Source of the DNA: an uncultured Clostridia bacterium
GTDB taxonomy: Bacteria; Bacillota; Clostridia; Oscillospirales; Ruminococcaceae
DNA: 11,331 bases
Assembly (NCBI GenBank): GCA_947629275.1
Contig: CANRDG010000057.1
Location: 1 to 11,331, forward strand
Direction: 5' to 3'
This document shows, piece after piece, positions 1-7,182 of the stretch (positions are counted from its first letter, which is position 1; each line of letters starts with the position of its first letter). The notes below the pieces were generated by a model that was given only the letters and a program-made list of their open reading frames with translations, was not told the DNA's origin and searched no databases. The position numbers were made by a program, and so were the translations under genes.

Positions 1-32
1 GAAAGCTCTGGGATCGGATCAGACTTAGCCAT
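1..32 (-). CDS. uppS: Probable isoprenyl transferase (undecaprenyl diphosphate synthase), N-terminal fragment
   Basis: Only the first ten codons and two bases lie in the window; the gene runs off the left edge. Read leftward, an ATG at 32-30 opens MAKSDPIPEL. A GGAG Shine-Dalgarno (in ACGGAGTGATATT) lies a few bases upstream, and frr ends 18 nt before it, so a translated gene here is well supported. The product name is inferred: frr is followed by uppS in most Firmicutes, and a short polar leader ending in a Pro-Glu pair is typical just before the conserved core of this family. That core, with its catalytic Asp, lies outside the window, so the family cannot be confirmed. UppS condenses isopentenyl-PP units onto farnesyl-PP to make the C55 carrier lipid for cell-wall synthesis. 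Its isoprenoid precursors would come from the pathway that includes the nearby ispG. Confidence 0.55.
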   Translation of the reverse strand, partial: MAKSDPIPEL

Positions 33-50
33 AATATCACTCCGTAAATT

Positions 51-605
51 TTATATGGAAAGTATCTCTTTTTCCTTAGCCGCAACTATTTCGTCAATGT
101 TCTTTATGAACTTGTCGTGCAGCTTCTGAACCTGATCTTCGCCGTCTTTTTCGTCGTCCTCGGTTATCTCGGAGTTTTTCTTCATAGCTTTCAGCTTGTC
201 TATGACATCTCTTCTGATAGAACGAACGGCGACTTTTGAGTCTTCGCCCATTTTCTTTATGTCTTTGACAATTTCTTTACGTCTTTCCTCGGTGAGCTGA
301 GGAAACGTAAGGCGAAGCACCGTGCCGTCGTTTGCAGGGTTTATGCCTATGTCGGAAGCCTGTATAGCCTTTTCTATGGGCTTGAGCTGCGACTTGTCCC
401 ACGGTTGAATGGTCAGTACTCTTGCCTCCGCTACTGAAACGGTAGCCATCTGGCTGATAGGCGTGGGCGTTCCGTAATAGTCGACCGTAACTTTGTCAAG
501 CACGTTGGGGTTGGCTCTGCCTGCTCTTATTGCGGCAAAGTCTCTCTCCAGCACGCTTATGGTCTTCTGCATTTTTTCTTTAGCTTTGTTGATAGCTTCT
601 TTCAT
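51..605 (-). CDS. frr: Ribosome recycling factor
   Basis: Cytoplasmic factor that, with EF-G and IF3, splits post-termination ribosomes from mRNA. The 184-residue length matches the usual 185. Family signatures are clear: RAGRANP (about 27-33), VDYYGTPTPI (41-50), FPQLTEERRKE (101-111) and the C-terminal helix stretch EDSKVAVRSIRRD (121-133), which holds the conserved Arg cluster. It has the expected design of a helical bundle (residues 1-30 and about 105-184) interrupted by a beta domain. The ATG at 605-603 is preceded by a strong AAGGAG site. The gene starts 30 nt after the pyrH stop and ends 18 nt before the next start, so it is almost certainly cotranscribed with both from the promoter at 1400-1428. 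No anomalies were seen. Confidence 0.97.
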   Translation of the reverse strand: MKEAINKAKEKMQKTISVLERDFAAIRAGRANPNVLDKVTVDYYGTPTPISQMATVSVAEARVLTIQPWDKSQLKPIEKAIQASDIGINPANDGTVLRLTFPQLTEERRKEIVKDIKKMGEDSKVAVRSIRRDVIDKLKAMKKNSEITEDDEKDGEDQVQKLHDKFIKNIDEIVAAKEKEILSI

Positions 606-635
606 GATGATTTTCTCCTTTATAAATATTGAACT

Positions 636-1349
636 TTAATTTCCGCTGTAAACTATAGTGCCGACAGGTTTGCCCATGCAGGCGTCAAAAATGTTGTCGG
701 GTCTTGCAAGATCAAAAACAAGAATGGGAATGTTGTTATCCTTGCACATGGCAGCCGCTGTGGAATCCATTACCTGCAAGCCCTTTGCAAGAACTTCTGT
801 AAACGTAAGTGAATCGTACTTTTTGGCATCATCAAACTTGTGTGGGTCTTTGTCGTAAACGCCGTCTACCATTGTGGCTTTCAAAATTATGTCAGCCTCT
901 ATTTCAGCCGCCCTTAAAGATGCCGCCGTATCGGTAGAGAAAAACGGGTTGCCCGTGCCGCAGCCGAATATAACAACTCTGCCTTTTTCAAAGTGCCGCA
1001 GCGCCTTGCCCCTGATGTACGGCTCTGCCACCTGCCTCATGGTAATAGCGGTCTGAACTCTTGCTTCAACGCCCACGTTTTCAAGAACATCTGCAACTGC
1101 AAGCGCGTTCATAGCCGTTGCGAGCATGCCAATGTGGTCGGCTCTTGTTCTGTCCATAGCGCCGCTTGACCTGCCGCGCCAGAAATTGCCGCCGCCTACG
1201 ACTATTGCAACTTCAACGCCTGCGTCAACGCATTTCTTTATTGCCTGCGCGTATGTCGTCATCACATCATAATCAAGACCTGTTTTTTTATCCCCTGCCA
1301 AAGCTTCGCCGCTCAGTTTCAGGAGTACTCGTCTGTATTTTGGCACCAT
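636..1349 (-). CDS. pyrH: UMP kinase (uridylate kinase)
   Basis: Phosphorylates UMP to UDP with ATP in pyrimidine nucleotide synthesis; a cytoplasmic hexamer of the amino-acid-kinase fold. The 237 residues are near the family norm of about 240. Visible motifs are LKLSGEAL near the N-terminus (10-17, phosphate-binding Lys/Gly), VVGGGNFWRGR (50-60), GTGNPFFSTDTAA (131-143, UMP site), the nucleotide-binding ATMVDGVYDKDP (158-169) and LQVMDSTA (191-198). The ATG at 1349-1347 follows an AAGGAG site with normal spacing. It is the first gene of the leftward unit, with a leader of about 43 nt after the predicted start point. In many Firmicutes tsf precedes pyrH; here tsf is absent and the gene faces ispG. 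The leader is too short for a PyrR-type attenuator and only a weak 5-bp inverted repeat is present, so constitutive expression is likely (inference). Confidence 0.97.
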   Translation of the reverse strand: MVPKYRRVLLKLSGEALAGDKKTGLDYDVMTTYAQAIKKCVDAGVEVAIVVGGGNFWRGRSSGAMDRTRADHIGMLATAMNALAVADVLENVGVEARVQTAITMRQVAEPYIRGKALRHFEKGRVVIFGCGTGNPFFSTDTAASLRAAEIEADIILKATMVDGVYDKDPHKFDDAKKYDSLTFTEVLAKGLQVMDSTAAAMCKDNNIPILVFDLARPDNIFDACMGKPVGTIVYSGN

Positions 1350-1399
1350 ATTTGACCTCTCCTTAACGATATAGACCGTTATTTTTTATACTTATAATT

Positions 1400-1428
1400 A
1401 TTGTAGCATATTTTTTCCAATATGTAAA
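1400..1428 (-). promoter_or_regulatory. Predicted sigma-A promoter of pyrH-frr-uppS
   Basis: On the minus strand a TTTACA -35 (1428-1423) is followed by exactly 17 nt and a TACAAT -10 (1405-1400). TG one base before the -10 makes an extended -10. Transcription should start near 1393, giving a leader of about 43 nt to the pyrH ATG. Each hexamer has one mismatch to the sigma-A consensus. Confidence 0.8.
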
Positions 1429-1498
1429 GACGGGAGCGTAAATTTTTTGTTTACTTTATTAAAAAATTTTATTGTACAGAATATGGGTCAATAAGCGG

Positions 1499-1527
1499 TT
1501 GATTTTATTTTTAAAATGTGTTATCAT
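1499..1527 (+). promoter_or_regulatory. Predicted sigma-A promoter of ispG-polC
   Basis: A TTGATT -35 (1499-1504) is followed by a 17-nt spacer and a TATCAT -10 (1522-1527). TG at 1519-1520 adds an extended -10. The expected start point is about 1534, which leaves a leader of only about 26 nt before the TTG start of ispG. The upstream in-frame GTG at 1518 therefore lies outside the transcript. AT-rich A/T tracts at 1440-1470, between the two divergent -35 elements, could serve as UP elements. Confidence 0.75.
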
Positions 1528-1547
1528 TATTATGTATCTGTTTTAAT

Positions 1548-1555
1548 GGGGTGAG
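1548..1555 (+). promoter_or_regulatory. Ribosome binding site fixing the TTG start of ispG
   Basis: GGGGTGAG matches the GAGGTGA part of the anti-Shine-Dalgarno complement with one mismatch. It ends 4 nt before TTG at 1560. No comparable site precedes the in-frame GTG at 1518, and the GTG at 1551 lies inside this site, so the TTG is the best start. Confidence 0.65.
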
Positions 1556-1559
1556 TGAT

Positions 1560-2597
1560 TTGAGAAAGGTAAAGAAAGTAAAAGTTGGCAATCTTTTGCT
1601 TGACGGTGAGAAAATATACATACAATCAATGCTTAATACGCGAAGTGATGATATAAAAGGCAGCATAGAGCAGGCTGTAAGGCTGGAAGAAGCAGGCTGC
1701 GAGATAGTGCGCATAGCTGTGCCGGATATGGAGGCAGTGAAGCTTATTCCTGCGATAAAAGAAAAGATAAACATTCCGCTGGTGGCTGATATACATTTTG
1801 ACTACCGCCTTGCCCTTGCAAGCGCCGATGCTGGCATTGACAAGATACGCATAAACCCGGGCAACATAGGCTCGCGCGACAGGGTAATGCAGGTCGTGAA
1901 AAAATGCATTGAAAAGAATATCCCTATAAGAATAGGCGTAAACGGCGGCTCTCTTGAAAAGGATATTTTAGCAAAATACGGTCACCCGACACCCGATGCA
2001 CTTGTTGAAAGCGCAATGAGACACGTAAAGATACTGGAAGACTGTGATTTTGAAAATATCGTTATTTCGATAAAAACATCAGATGTGCCGAATATGATAG
2101 CCGCATACAGAAAAATGGCGCAGGTGTGCGATTATCCGCTGCACTTGGGTGTTACCGAGGCGGGTACGGAGAGAATGGGCGTTATAAAGTCGGCTGTGGG
2201 CATAGGCTCTTTGCTTGCCGACGGCATAGGCGAGACCATTCGCGTTTCGCTGACCGATGACCCTGTAAAAGAGATATACGCCGCTAAAGATATTCTTTCA
2301 GCTGTGAACAGGGGAGAGGGCGTTAAAATAGTTGCCTGCCCTACCTGTGGAAGAACGCGCATTGACCTTATAGGTCTTGCAAACAAGGTGGAAGACGCTC
2401 TGCGCGGCTGCAAAAAGAACATAACGGTTGCGGTAATGGGCTGTGTTGTGAACGGCATAGGCGAGGCAGGCGAAGCTGATATAGGCATTGCAGGCGGCGA
2501 CGGCTGCGCTGTTATATTCAGCAAGGGCAAAAAACTTTGCACCGTAAGCGAGGATAAGGCGTTTGAAGCGCTGCTTAGTGAGATAGATAAGTTATAA
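1560..2597 (+). CDS. ispG: 4-hydroxy-3-methylbut-2-en-1-yl diphosphate synthase, flavodoxin/ferredoxin type
   Basis: Sixth enzyme-catalysed step of the MEP isoprenoid pathway: reductive ring opening of MEcPP to HMBPP using a [4Fe-4S] cluster, in the cytoplasm. The protein begins MRKVKKVKVGN and is 345 residues long, normal for the two-domain bacterial form. A TIM-barrel domain (VQSM-like IQSMLNT near 25-31, VADIHFDYRLA, RINPGNIG) precedes the cluster domain. The cluster ligands are Cys260 and Cys263 in ACPTCGRT, Cys295 in MGCVVNG, and Glu302 in GIGEAGE. I chose TTG at 1560 because GGGGTGAG (1548-1555) is correctly spaced before it and family N-termini start there. In-frame GTGs at 1518 and 1551 would be untranscribed or would overlap the ribosome site. 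polC follows after 17 nt, so the two are probably cotranscribed. Also known as gcpE. Confidence 0.96.
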   Translation: MRKVKKVKVGNLLLDGEKIYIQSMLNTRSDDIKGSIEQAVRLEEAGCEIVRIAVPDMEAVKLIPAIKEKINIPLVADIHFDYRLALASADAGIDKIRINPGNIGSRDRVMQVVKKCIEKNIPIRIGVNGGSLEKDILAKYGHPTPDALVESAMRHVKILEDCDFENIVISIKTSDVPNMIAAYRKMAQVCDYPLHLGVTEAGTERMGVIKSAVGIGSLLADGIGETIRVSLTDDPVKEIYAAKDILSAVNRGEGVKIVACPTCGRTRIDLIGLANKVEDALRGCKKNITVAVMGCVVNGIGEAGEADIGIAGGDGCAVIFSKGKKLCTVSEDKAFEALLSEIDKL

Positions 2598-2614
2598 AAA
2601 GAGAAGTGATATGA

Positions 2615-5600
2615 ATGTCAACGATAAAAGAACTTTTGGAAGAGTATGCAAATCTTATACCAAAGGACATGGAAAACGGCGATGTTTTAAAGCTTATGAC
2701 CGATAAGGAGTGTTCGTACCTTGCGATAACCGTCGCTTTTGACACACTTGTGCCTTATGGTGAGGTAGAAGCATTTCAAAGTGATCTGGCAAAGGCGCTG
2801 CGCGTAAAATGGTGCCTTTTATACCCCAAATATGCTCCCGAACTTTTCGATGTTTCGTATTTTAAGGATATTACCGAGTTTCTGAAACGCAGCTTTTCTG
2901 CCGTGAACGGCTTTTTTGACGATGCACAGGCGGAGCTTTCGGACGGCAAGCTATGTATTACGCTGAAAAACGGCGGCTACAAGATACTTGAAAAGGCAGG
3001 TATACATACTGCGCTGCCTAAGCTGATAAATGAGTTGTTTTCTCTTGATATGGAAATTGATTTTACGGGCGAGCTCAACAGCGACAAGGAATTTCTTGAT
3101 AATTATCGACGGGAGCTTCTGGAAAGCATACCCATGCCTGCACCGCAGCCAAAAGAGGAAAAGAAAGAAAACAGCTATGCTTCGGTATCTGTAAATTTTG
3201 CGGACGAGCAGTTTATAGGTGAAGATGCAGTCGTTATTATGGGAAATGCGATAGCAGGCGATTCAAAATTCACGCCTATGTCAGACATTAGACTTTCCGA
3301 TGATGTATACACCGTTTGGGGCGATGTTTTCAGTACTGAAACGCGCGAAACGAAAACTAAAAGACTTATAGCAAATATCATGTTTACCGACTATTCAAGC
3401 TCTCATACGATAAAGATAATTGCAAGCGACAAGGTAAACAAGTACAGCAAGACCAAGATAACCAAAGCTATTCTGGAAGAGGCTATAGAAAAAATCAAAA
3501 ACAAAACTATTGCAGTGCGCGGAAAGCTTGAATATGATGACTTTGATCATAAAGAGTATTTCACCCCTATAGATATTATGATAATTAAACGCCGCATGAA
3601 ATGCGACAACGCAGAGCAAAAGAGAGTTGAGCTGCATTGCCACAGCAATATGTCTGTTATGGATGCGATAACGCCGCCGGACGTGCTTGTAAAAAGGGCG
3701 TTTGACTGGGGACACAGGGCTATAGCTATTACAGATCACGGTGTGTGCCAGGGGTATCCTGCCGCTATAAACGCCTGCGATGCTATACGCAAGAGCGGCG
3801 GCAAATTCAAGGTGATATTCGGCTGCGAGGCTTATCAGGTCAACGATAGTGTAAAAGTGTCTGTGGGAAATGATACGCGCAAACTGACTGACGAATTTAT
3901 AGCTTTTGATATAGAAACAACGGGTCTTTCCGCAGCAACGGGCAGGATAATTGAAATAGGCGCGGTAAAGATGCGCGGACTGGAAGTAATAGATACTTTT
4001 GATACTTTTATAGACCAAGGAATAAGGATACCCGACAATATAATCCATCTTACAGGAATTACAAACGAAATGGTAAAGGGCGCACCTAACGAGAAGCAGG
4101 CTCTTGACAGCTTTTTTGAGTTTTGCGGAAAATCGCCCGTGCTGATAGCGCACAATGCATCTTTTGATACTTCGTTTATAAATTCATATCTTGCACGCAG
4201 CGGCGAAAGTTTTGAATATTCTTATATAGATACCCTTGCCATGTCAAGAATGATGCTGCCCGAGCTTAAAAAACACAAGCTTGATAAAGTTGCACAGCAT
4301 TTGAAACTGGGAGATTTCGAGCATCACCGCGCCAATGATGATGCTCGCATATGCGGTGAGATATTTGCAAAACTTGCCTCGAGGCTTTTAAAAGATTACG
4401 GCGAAAAAACGGTAACTTTTGATAAGCTGAACAGCTTGTGCGGCGTTGTGGATGTTGCAAACATACCGCCGAAAGATACATACCACCAGATAATTCTTGT
4501 AAAGGACAATGTGGGACTTAAAAACCTGTACAAGCTGGTCTCATATTCAAATCTTAAATACTTTAAAAAAGTGCCGCGCATACCCAAATCAGAGCTTATA
4601 GCTCACCGCGAAGGTCTTATCATAGGCAGCGCGTGCGAGGCAGGAGAACTTTTCAGGGCGGTGGCGGCAGGAAAGCCGTGGAACGAACTTTGCGAGATAG
4701 CATCGTTTTATGATTATCTTGAGATACAGCCTATAGGAAACAATGCTTTCATGCTTAGAAACGGCACTGCCGAAAGCGAAGAGCAGCTGCGCGACTTCAA
4801 CAGAACTATTGTAAAACTGGGTGATGAACTGGGTATACCGGTATGCGCTACGGGCGACGTGCATTTTCTTGAAAAGAAAGATGCTATATTCCGCACTGTC
4901 ATACAAAGCGTGAGATACCCCGACGAATGCGATAATCAGCCGCCGCTGTATTTCAAAACGACGGAAGAGATGCTTGAAGAATTTTCGTATCTCGGCAAAG
5001 AAAAGGCTTTTGAGATAGTTGTTAAAAACACGAATATGATAGCCGATATGTGCGACCCCGATCTGAGACCTTTCCCGAACGGTACATTTACGCCATACAT
5101 AGAAGGCTCTGTACGCGAATTGCAGGTGATATGCTGGAAACGCTGCTGCTCGATATACGGCGATGTTGACCCCGAAACTATAGAGATACCCGAAGGAGAG
5201 GACGCAGATATTTCAGCCTGCTTTGAGGGACATATACCCGATATAGTGTTCAAGCGGCTGAAAAGAGAGCTTGACTCTATAATAAAGCACGGTTTTGCGG
5301 TGCTTTATATGATATCTCAGAAGATAGTTGCAAATTCAAACGAGAACGGTTATCAGGTAGGTTCAAGAGGCTCGGTAGGTTCGTCGTTCGTGGCGTCTAT
5401 GTCGGGAATATCTGAAGTTAATCCGCTTATGCCGCATTACTATTGCAAAAATTGCCACTACAGCGAATTTGTCACCGACGGCTCGGTGGGCTCAGGCTTT
5501 GACCTGCCCGATAAAAACTGCCCCAACTGCGGCGAGCCGCTCCAGCGTGACGGACACGACATACCGTTTGAAACGTTTCTCGGTTTTGACGGCGACAAAG

Positions 5601-7048
5601 CGCCCGATATCGACCTTAACTTCTCGGGTGACTATCAGGCAAAGGCGCATAAGTATACCGAAGAACTTTTCGGTGAGGATCATGTATTCAAAGCAGGAAC
5701 AATAAGCCTTGTAAAGGAAAAGACCGCTTTCGGATATATAAAAAAGTATTACGAAAATAAGAATCCGTCTTCAGGTGGCAGCGCCATTACCGATGCGGAA
5801 ATGCAAAGGCTTGTTTTAGGCTGTACGGGTATAAAGAGAACTACCAGCCAGCACCCCGGCGGAATGGTAGTTATACCTGCGGGATATGACGTTTATGATT
5901 TTACGCCCGTTCAGCACCCTGCCGACAAGACGGAATCTGACATGGTGACTACGCACTTTGACTTCCGCTCATTGCATGATACCATACTTAAACTTGACGA
6001 GCTGGGTCACGATGTGCCTACAATGTATAAGTATCTTGAAATGTTCACGGGTAAAGATATAAATTCCGTGCCTATGTCCGATCCGCAGGTGTACGATCTG
6101 TTTACATCTACTGATTCGCTAGGCGTAGCGGAGGATGATATTTTCTGTCCCAACGGCACTCTTGCAATACCTGAAATGGGTACGAGATTCGTTATAAAAA
6201 TGCTTTTGGAAGCCAGACCTAAAAACTTCTCTGACCTTTTGCAAATATCGGGACTTTCTCATGGAACTGACGTTTGGACGGGCAACGCACAGGATCTTAT
6301 AGCAAACGGCACTTGCGATATTTCCTCGGTAATAGGTACGCGTGACAGCATTATGACGTATCTTTTGTATCACGGCTTAGAGCCGAAACTGGCGTTCAGC
6401 ATAATGGAGATAACCCGTAAAGGACAGGCTGTTAAAAAGCTGACTGAGGAAATGAAGCAGAATATGCGCGACCATGATGTGCCTGAATGGTATATAGATT
6501 CCTGCCTGAAAATTAAGTATATGTTCCCGAAAGCGCACGCCGCAGCATATATGATAGCGTCTATTCGGCTTTGCTGGTTCAAGGTGCATGAGCCGCTTGC
6601 GTTTTATGCCACGATGTTCACAGTAAAAGGCGAGGCTTTCGACTATGATACTATAAGTAAAGGCAAACTTGCGGTAAAAAACAAAATATCTGATATGAGG
6701 GGCGCAAACGATCTTTCAGCTACCGAAGCCGACACGCTCGATACCCTTATGCTGGTGAACGAAATGCTCAGTCGCGGATTTGAGTTTTTGCCGATAGACA
6801 TACACAAGTCGCACTCATTTATATATAAGATAGAAGACGGCAAACTGCGTATACCTTTCTGCGCGCTTGCAGGTGTGGGAAGAACAGCCGCCGATTATGT
6901 TTATGAAGCAGCGTGTAACATTAAGGATTTTGTTTCTATAGAAGATTTCCAGTTAAGATCTAAAGTTACAAAGAGCGCTATAGATGCTCTTACAAGCTGC
7001 GGAGCATTCGGAGATATACCGACAGACAGCCAGATGTCGTTTTTCTGA
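2615..7048 (+). CDS. polC: DNA polymerase III alpha subunit, PolC type, with built-in 3'-5' exonuclease
   Basis: Main replicative polymerase of Firmicutes, with proofreading in the same chain. At 1477 residues it is close to the usual 1430-1460. Domains in order: PolC N-terminal region (about 1-170); OB fold (about 205-325); PHP domain starting at ELHCHSNMS (His341, His343) with TDHG (373-376), GCEAY and GDVHF; and a DEDDh exonuclease inserted into PHP (about 427-590). All five exonuclease residues are present: Asp432 and Glu434 (DIETTG), Asp518, His571 and Asp576. The palm and fingers contain GSRGSVGSSF (916-925), a four-cysteine zinc site (Cys944, 947, 969, 972), the catalytic aspartates Asp998 and Asp1000 in DKAPDIDLNFSG, and TTSQHPGGM. 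The C-terminus, QMSFF, resembles a beta-clamp binding peptide. The start at 2615 follows a GAGAAGTGAT site; the ATG at 2611 is out of frame. Follows ispG by 17 nt. Confidence 0.98.
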   Translation: MSTIKELLEEYANLIPKDMENGDVLKLMTDKECSYLAITVAFDTLVPYGEVEAFQSDLAKALRVKWCLLYPKYAPELFDVSYFKDITEFLKRSFSAVNGFFDDAQAELSDGKLCITLKNGGYKILEKAGIHTALPKLINELFSLDMEIDFTGELNSDKEFLDNYRRELLESIPMPAPQPKEEKKENSYASVSVNFADEQFIGEDAVVIMGNAIAGDSKFTPMSDIRLSDDVYTVWGDVFSTETRETKTKRLIANIMFTDYSSSHTIKIIASDKVNKYSKTKITKAILEEAIEKIKNKTIAVRGKLEYDDFDHKEYFTPIDIMIIKRRMKCDNAEQKRVELHCHSNMSVMDAITPPDVLVKRAFDWGHRAIAITDHGVCQGYPAAINACDAIRKSGGKFKVIFGCEAYQVNDSVKVSVGNDTRKLTDEFIAFDIETTGLSAATGRIIEIGAVKMRGLEVIDTFDTFIDQGIRIPDNIIHLTGITNEMVKGAPNEKQALDSFFEFCGKSPVLIAHNASFDTSFINSYLARSGESFEYSYIDTLAMSRMMLPELKKHKLDKVAQHLKLGDFEHHRANDDARICGEIFAKLASRLLKDYGEKTVTFDKLNSLCGVVDVANIPPKDTYHQIILVKDNVGLKNLYKLVSYSNLKYFKKVPRIPKSELIAHREGLIIGSACEAGELFRAVAAGKPWNELCEIASFYDYLEIQPIGNNAFMLRNGTAESEEQLRDFNRTIVKLGDELGIPVCATGDVHFLEKKDAIFRTVIQSVRYPDECDNQPPLYFKTTEEMLEEFSYLGKEKAFEIVVKNTNMIADMCDPDLRPFPNGTFTPYIEGSVRELQVICWKRCCSIYGDVDPETIEIPEGEDADISACFEGHIPDIVFKRLKRELDSIIKHGFAVLYMISQKIVANSNENGYQVGSRGSVGSSFVASMSGISEVNPLMPHYYCKNCHYSEFVTDGSVGSGFDLPDKNCPNCGEPLQRDGHDIPFETFLGFDGDKAPDIDLNFSGDYQAKAHKYTEELFGEDHVFKAGTISLVKEKTAFGYIKKYYENKNPSSGGSAITDAEMQRLVLGCTGIKRTTSQHPGGMVVIPAGYDVYDFTPVQHPADKTESDMVTTHFDFRSLHDTILKLDELGHDVPTMYKYLEMFTGKDINSVPMSDPQVYDLFTSTDSLGVAEDDIFCPNGTLAIPEMGTRFVIKMLLEARPKNFSDLLQISGLSHGTDVWTGNAQDLIANGTCDISSVIGTRDSIMTYLLYHGLEPKLAFSIMEITRKGQAVKKLTEEMKQNMRDHDVPEWYIDSCLKIKYMFPKAHAAAYMIASIRLCWFKVHEPLAFYATMFTVKGEAFDYDTISKGKLAVKNKISDMRGANDLSATEADTLDTLMLVNEMLSRGFEFLPIDIHKSHSFIYKIEDGKLRIPFCALAGVGRTAADYVYEAACNIKDFVSIEDFQLRSKVTKSAIDALTSCGAFGDIPTDSQMSFF

Positions 7049-7094
7049 TAAAATGCAGGCTTGTGAAACTATAAATGTTTGTGCAAAATTTCTA

Positions 7095-7124
7095 TTGACA
7101 GTCTGCACTTGCATATGCTATCAT
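7095..7124 (+). promoter_or_regulatory. Predicted sigma-A promoter of the his operon
   Basis: A perfect TTGACA -35 (7095-7100) is followed by an 18-nt spacer and a TATCAT -10 (7119-7124). TG at 7116-7117 gives an extended -10. Transcription should start near 7131-7132, about 51 nt before the hisZ ATG. It is the strongest-looking promoter in the window and overlaps the palindrome at 7123-7140, which suggests that it is repressible. Confidence 0.82.
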
Positions 7125-7140
7125 ATTATCATGATAATAT
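7123..7140. promoter_or_regulatory. 18-bp perfect palindrome at the his promoter, candidate operator
   Basis: ATATTATCATGATAATAT is a perfect palindrome with no spacer. It overlaps the last two bases of the -10 and is centred on the predicted start point. A protein bound here would block RNA polymerase. The sequence is all A/T apart from one C and one G, so chance palindromy is somewhat raised, but position and length favour function. The regulator is not identifiable from this window. Confidence 0.55.
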
Positions 7141-7143
7141 AGT

Positions 7144-7167
7144 AATGCTTTAATATGATAAAGCATT
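7144..7167. repeat. Inverted repeat (9-bp arms, 6-nt loop) in the hisZ leader
   Basis: Arms AATGCTTTA (7144-7152) and TAAAGCATT (7159-7167) are perfectly complementary around ATATGA. It lies wholly in the predicted untranslated leader and ends a few bases before the hisZ AAAGGA site (7171-7176). No T-run follows, so it is not an intrinsic terminator. It could be a second operator half-set, its centre 24 bp from that of the upstream palindrome, or an RNA hairpin affecting ribosome access. Confidence 0.6.
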
Positions 7168-7182
7168 CTGAAAGGAAAATAT

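Noticed and set aside
1440..1470. Bidirectional terminator in the pyrH-ispG gap
   Set aside because: The dyad is A/T only and lies between two divergent promoters, where no transcript is expected to end.
2132..2542. 136-codon minus-strand frame opposite ispG
   Set aside because: Antisense to the iron-sulfur cluster domain, no motif, and embedded in a well-conserved gene.
3395..4153. Long open frame (252 codons) on the minus strand inside polC
   Set aside because: It lies fully antisense to the PHP and exonuclease regions of polC, has a Tyr/Ser/Cys-rich composition and shows no recognisable motif. It is a by-product of sense codon use.
7144..7167. Intrinsic terminator of polC
   Set aside because: The stem is A/T-rich, has no following T-run, lies downstream of a strong promoter and directly precedes a ribosome binding site.
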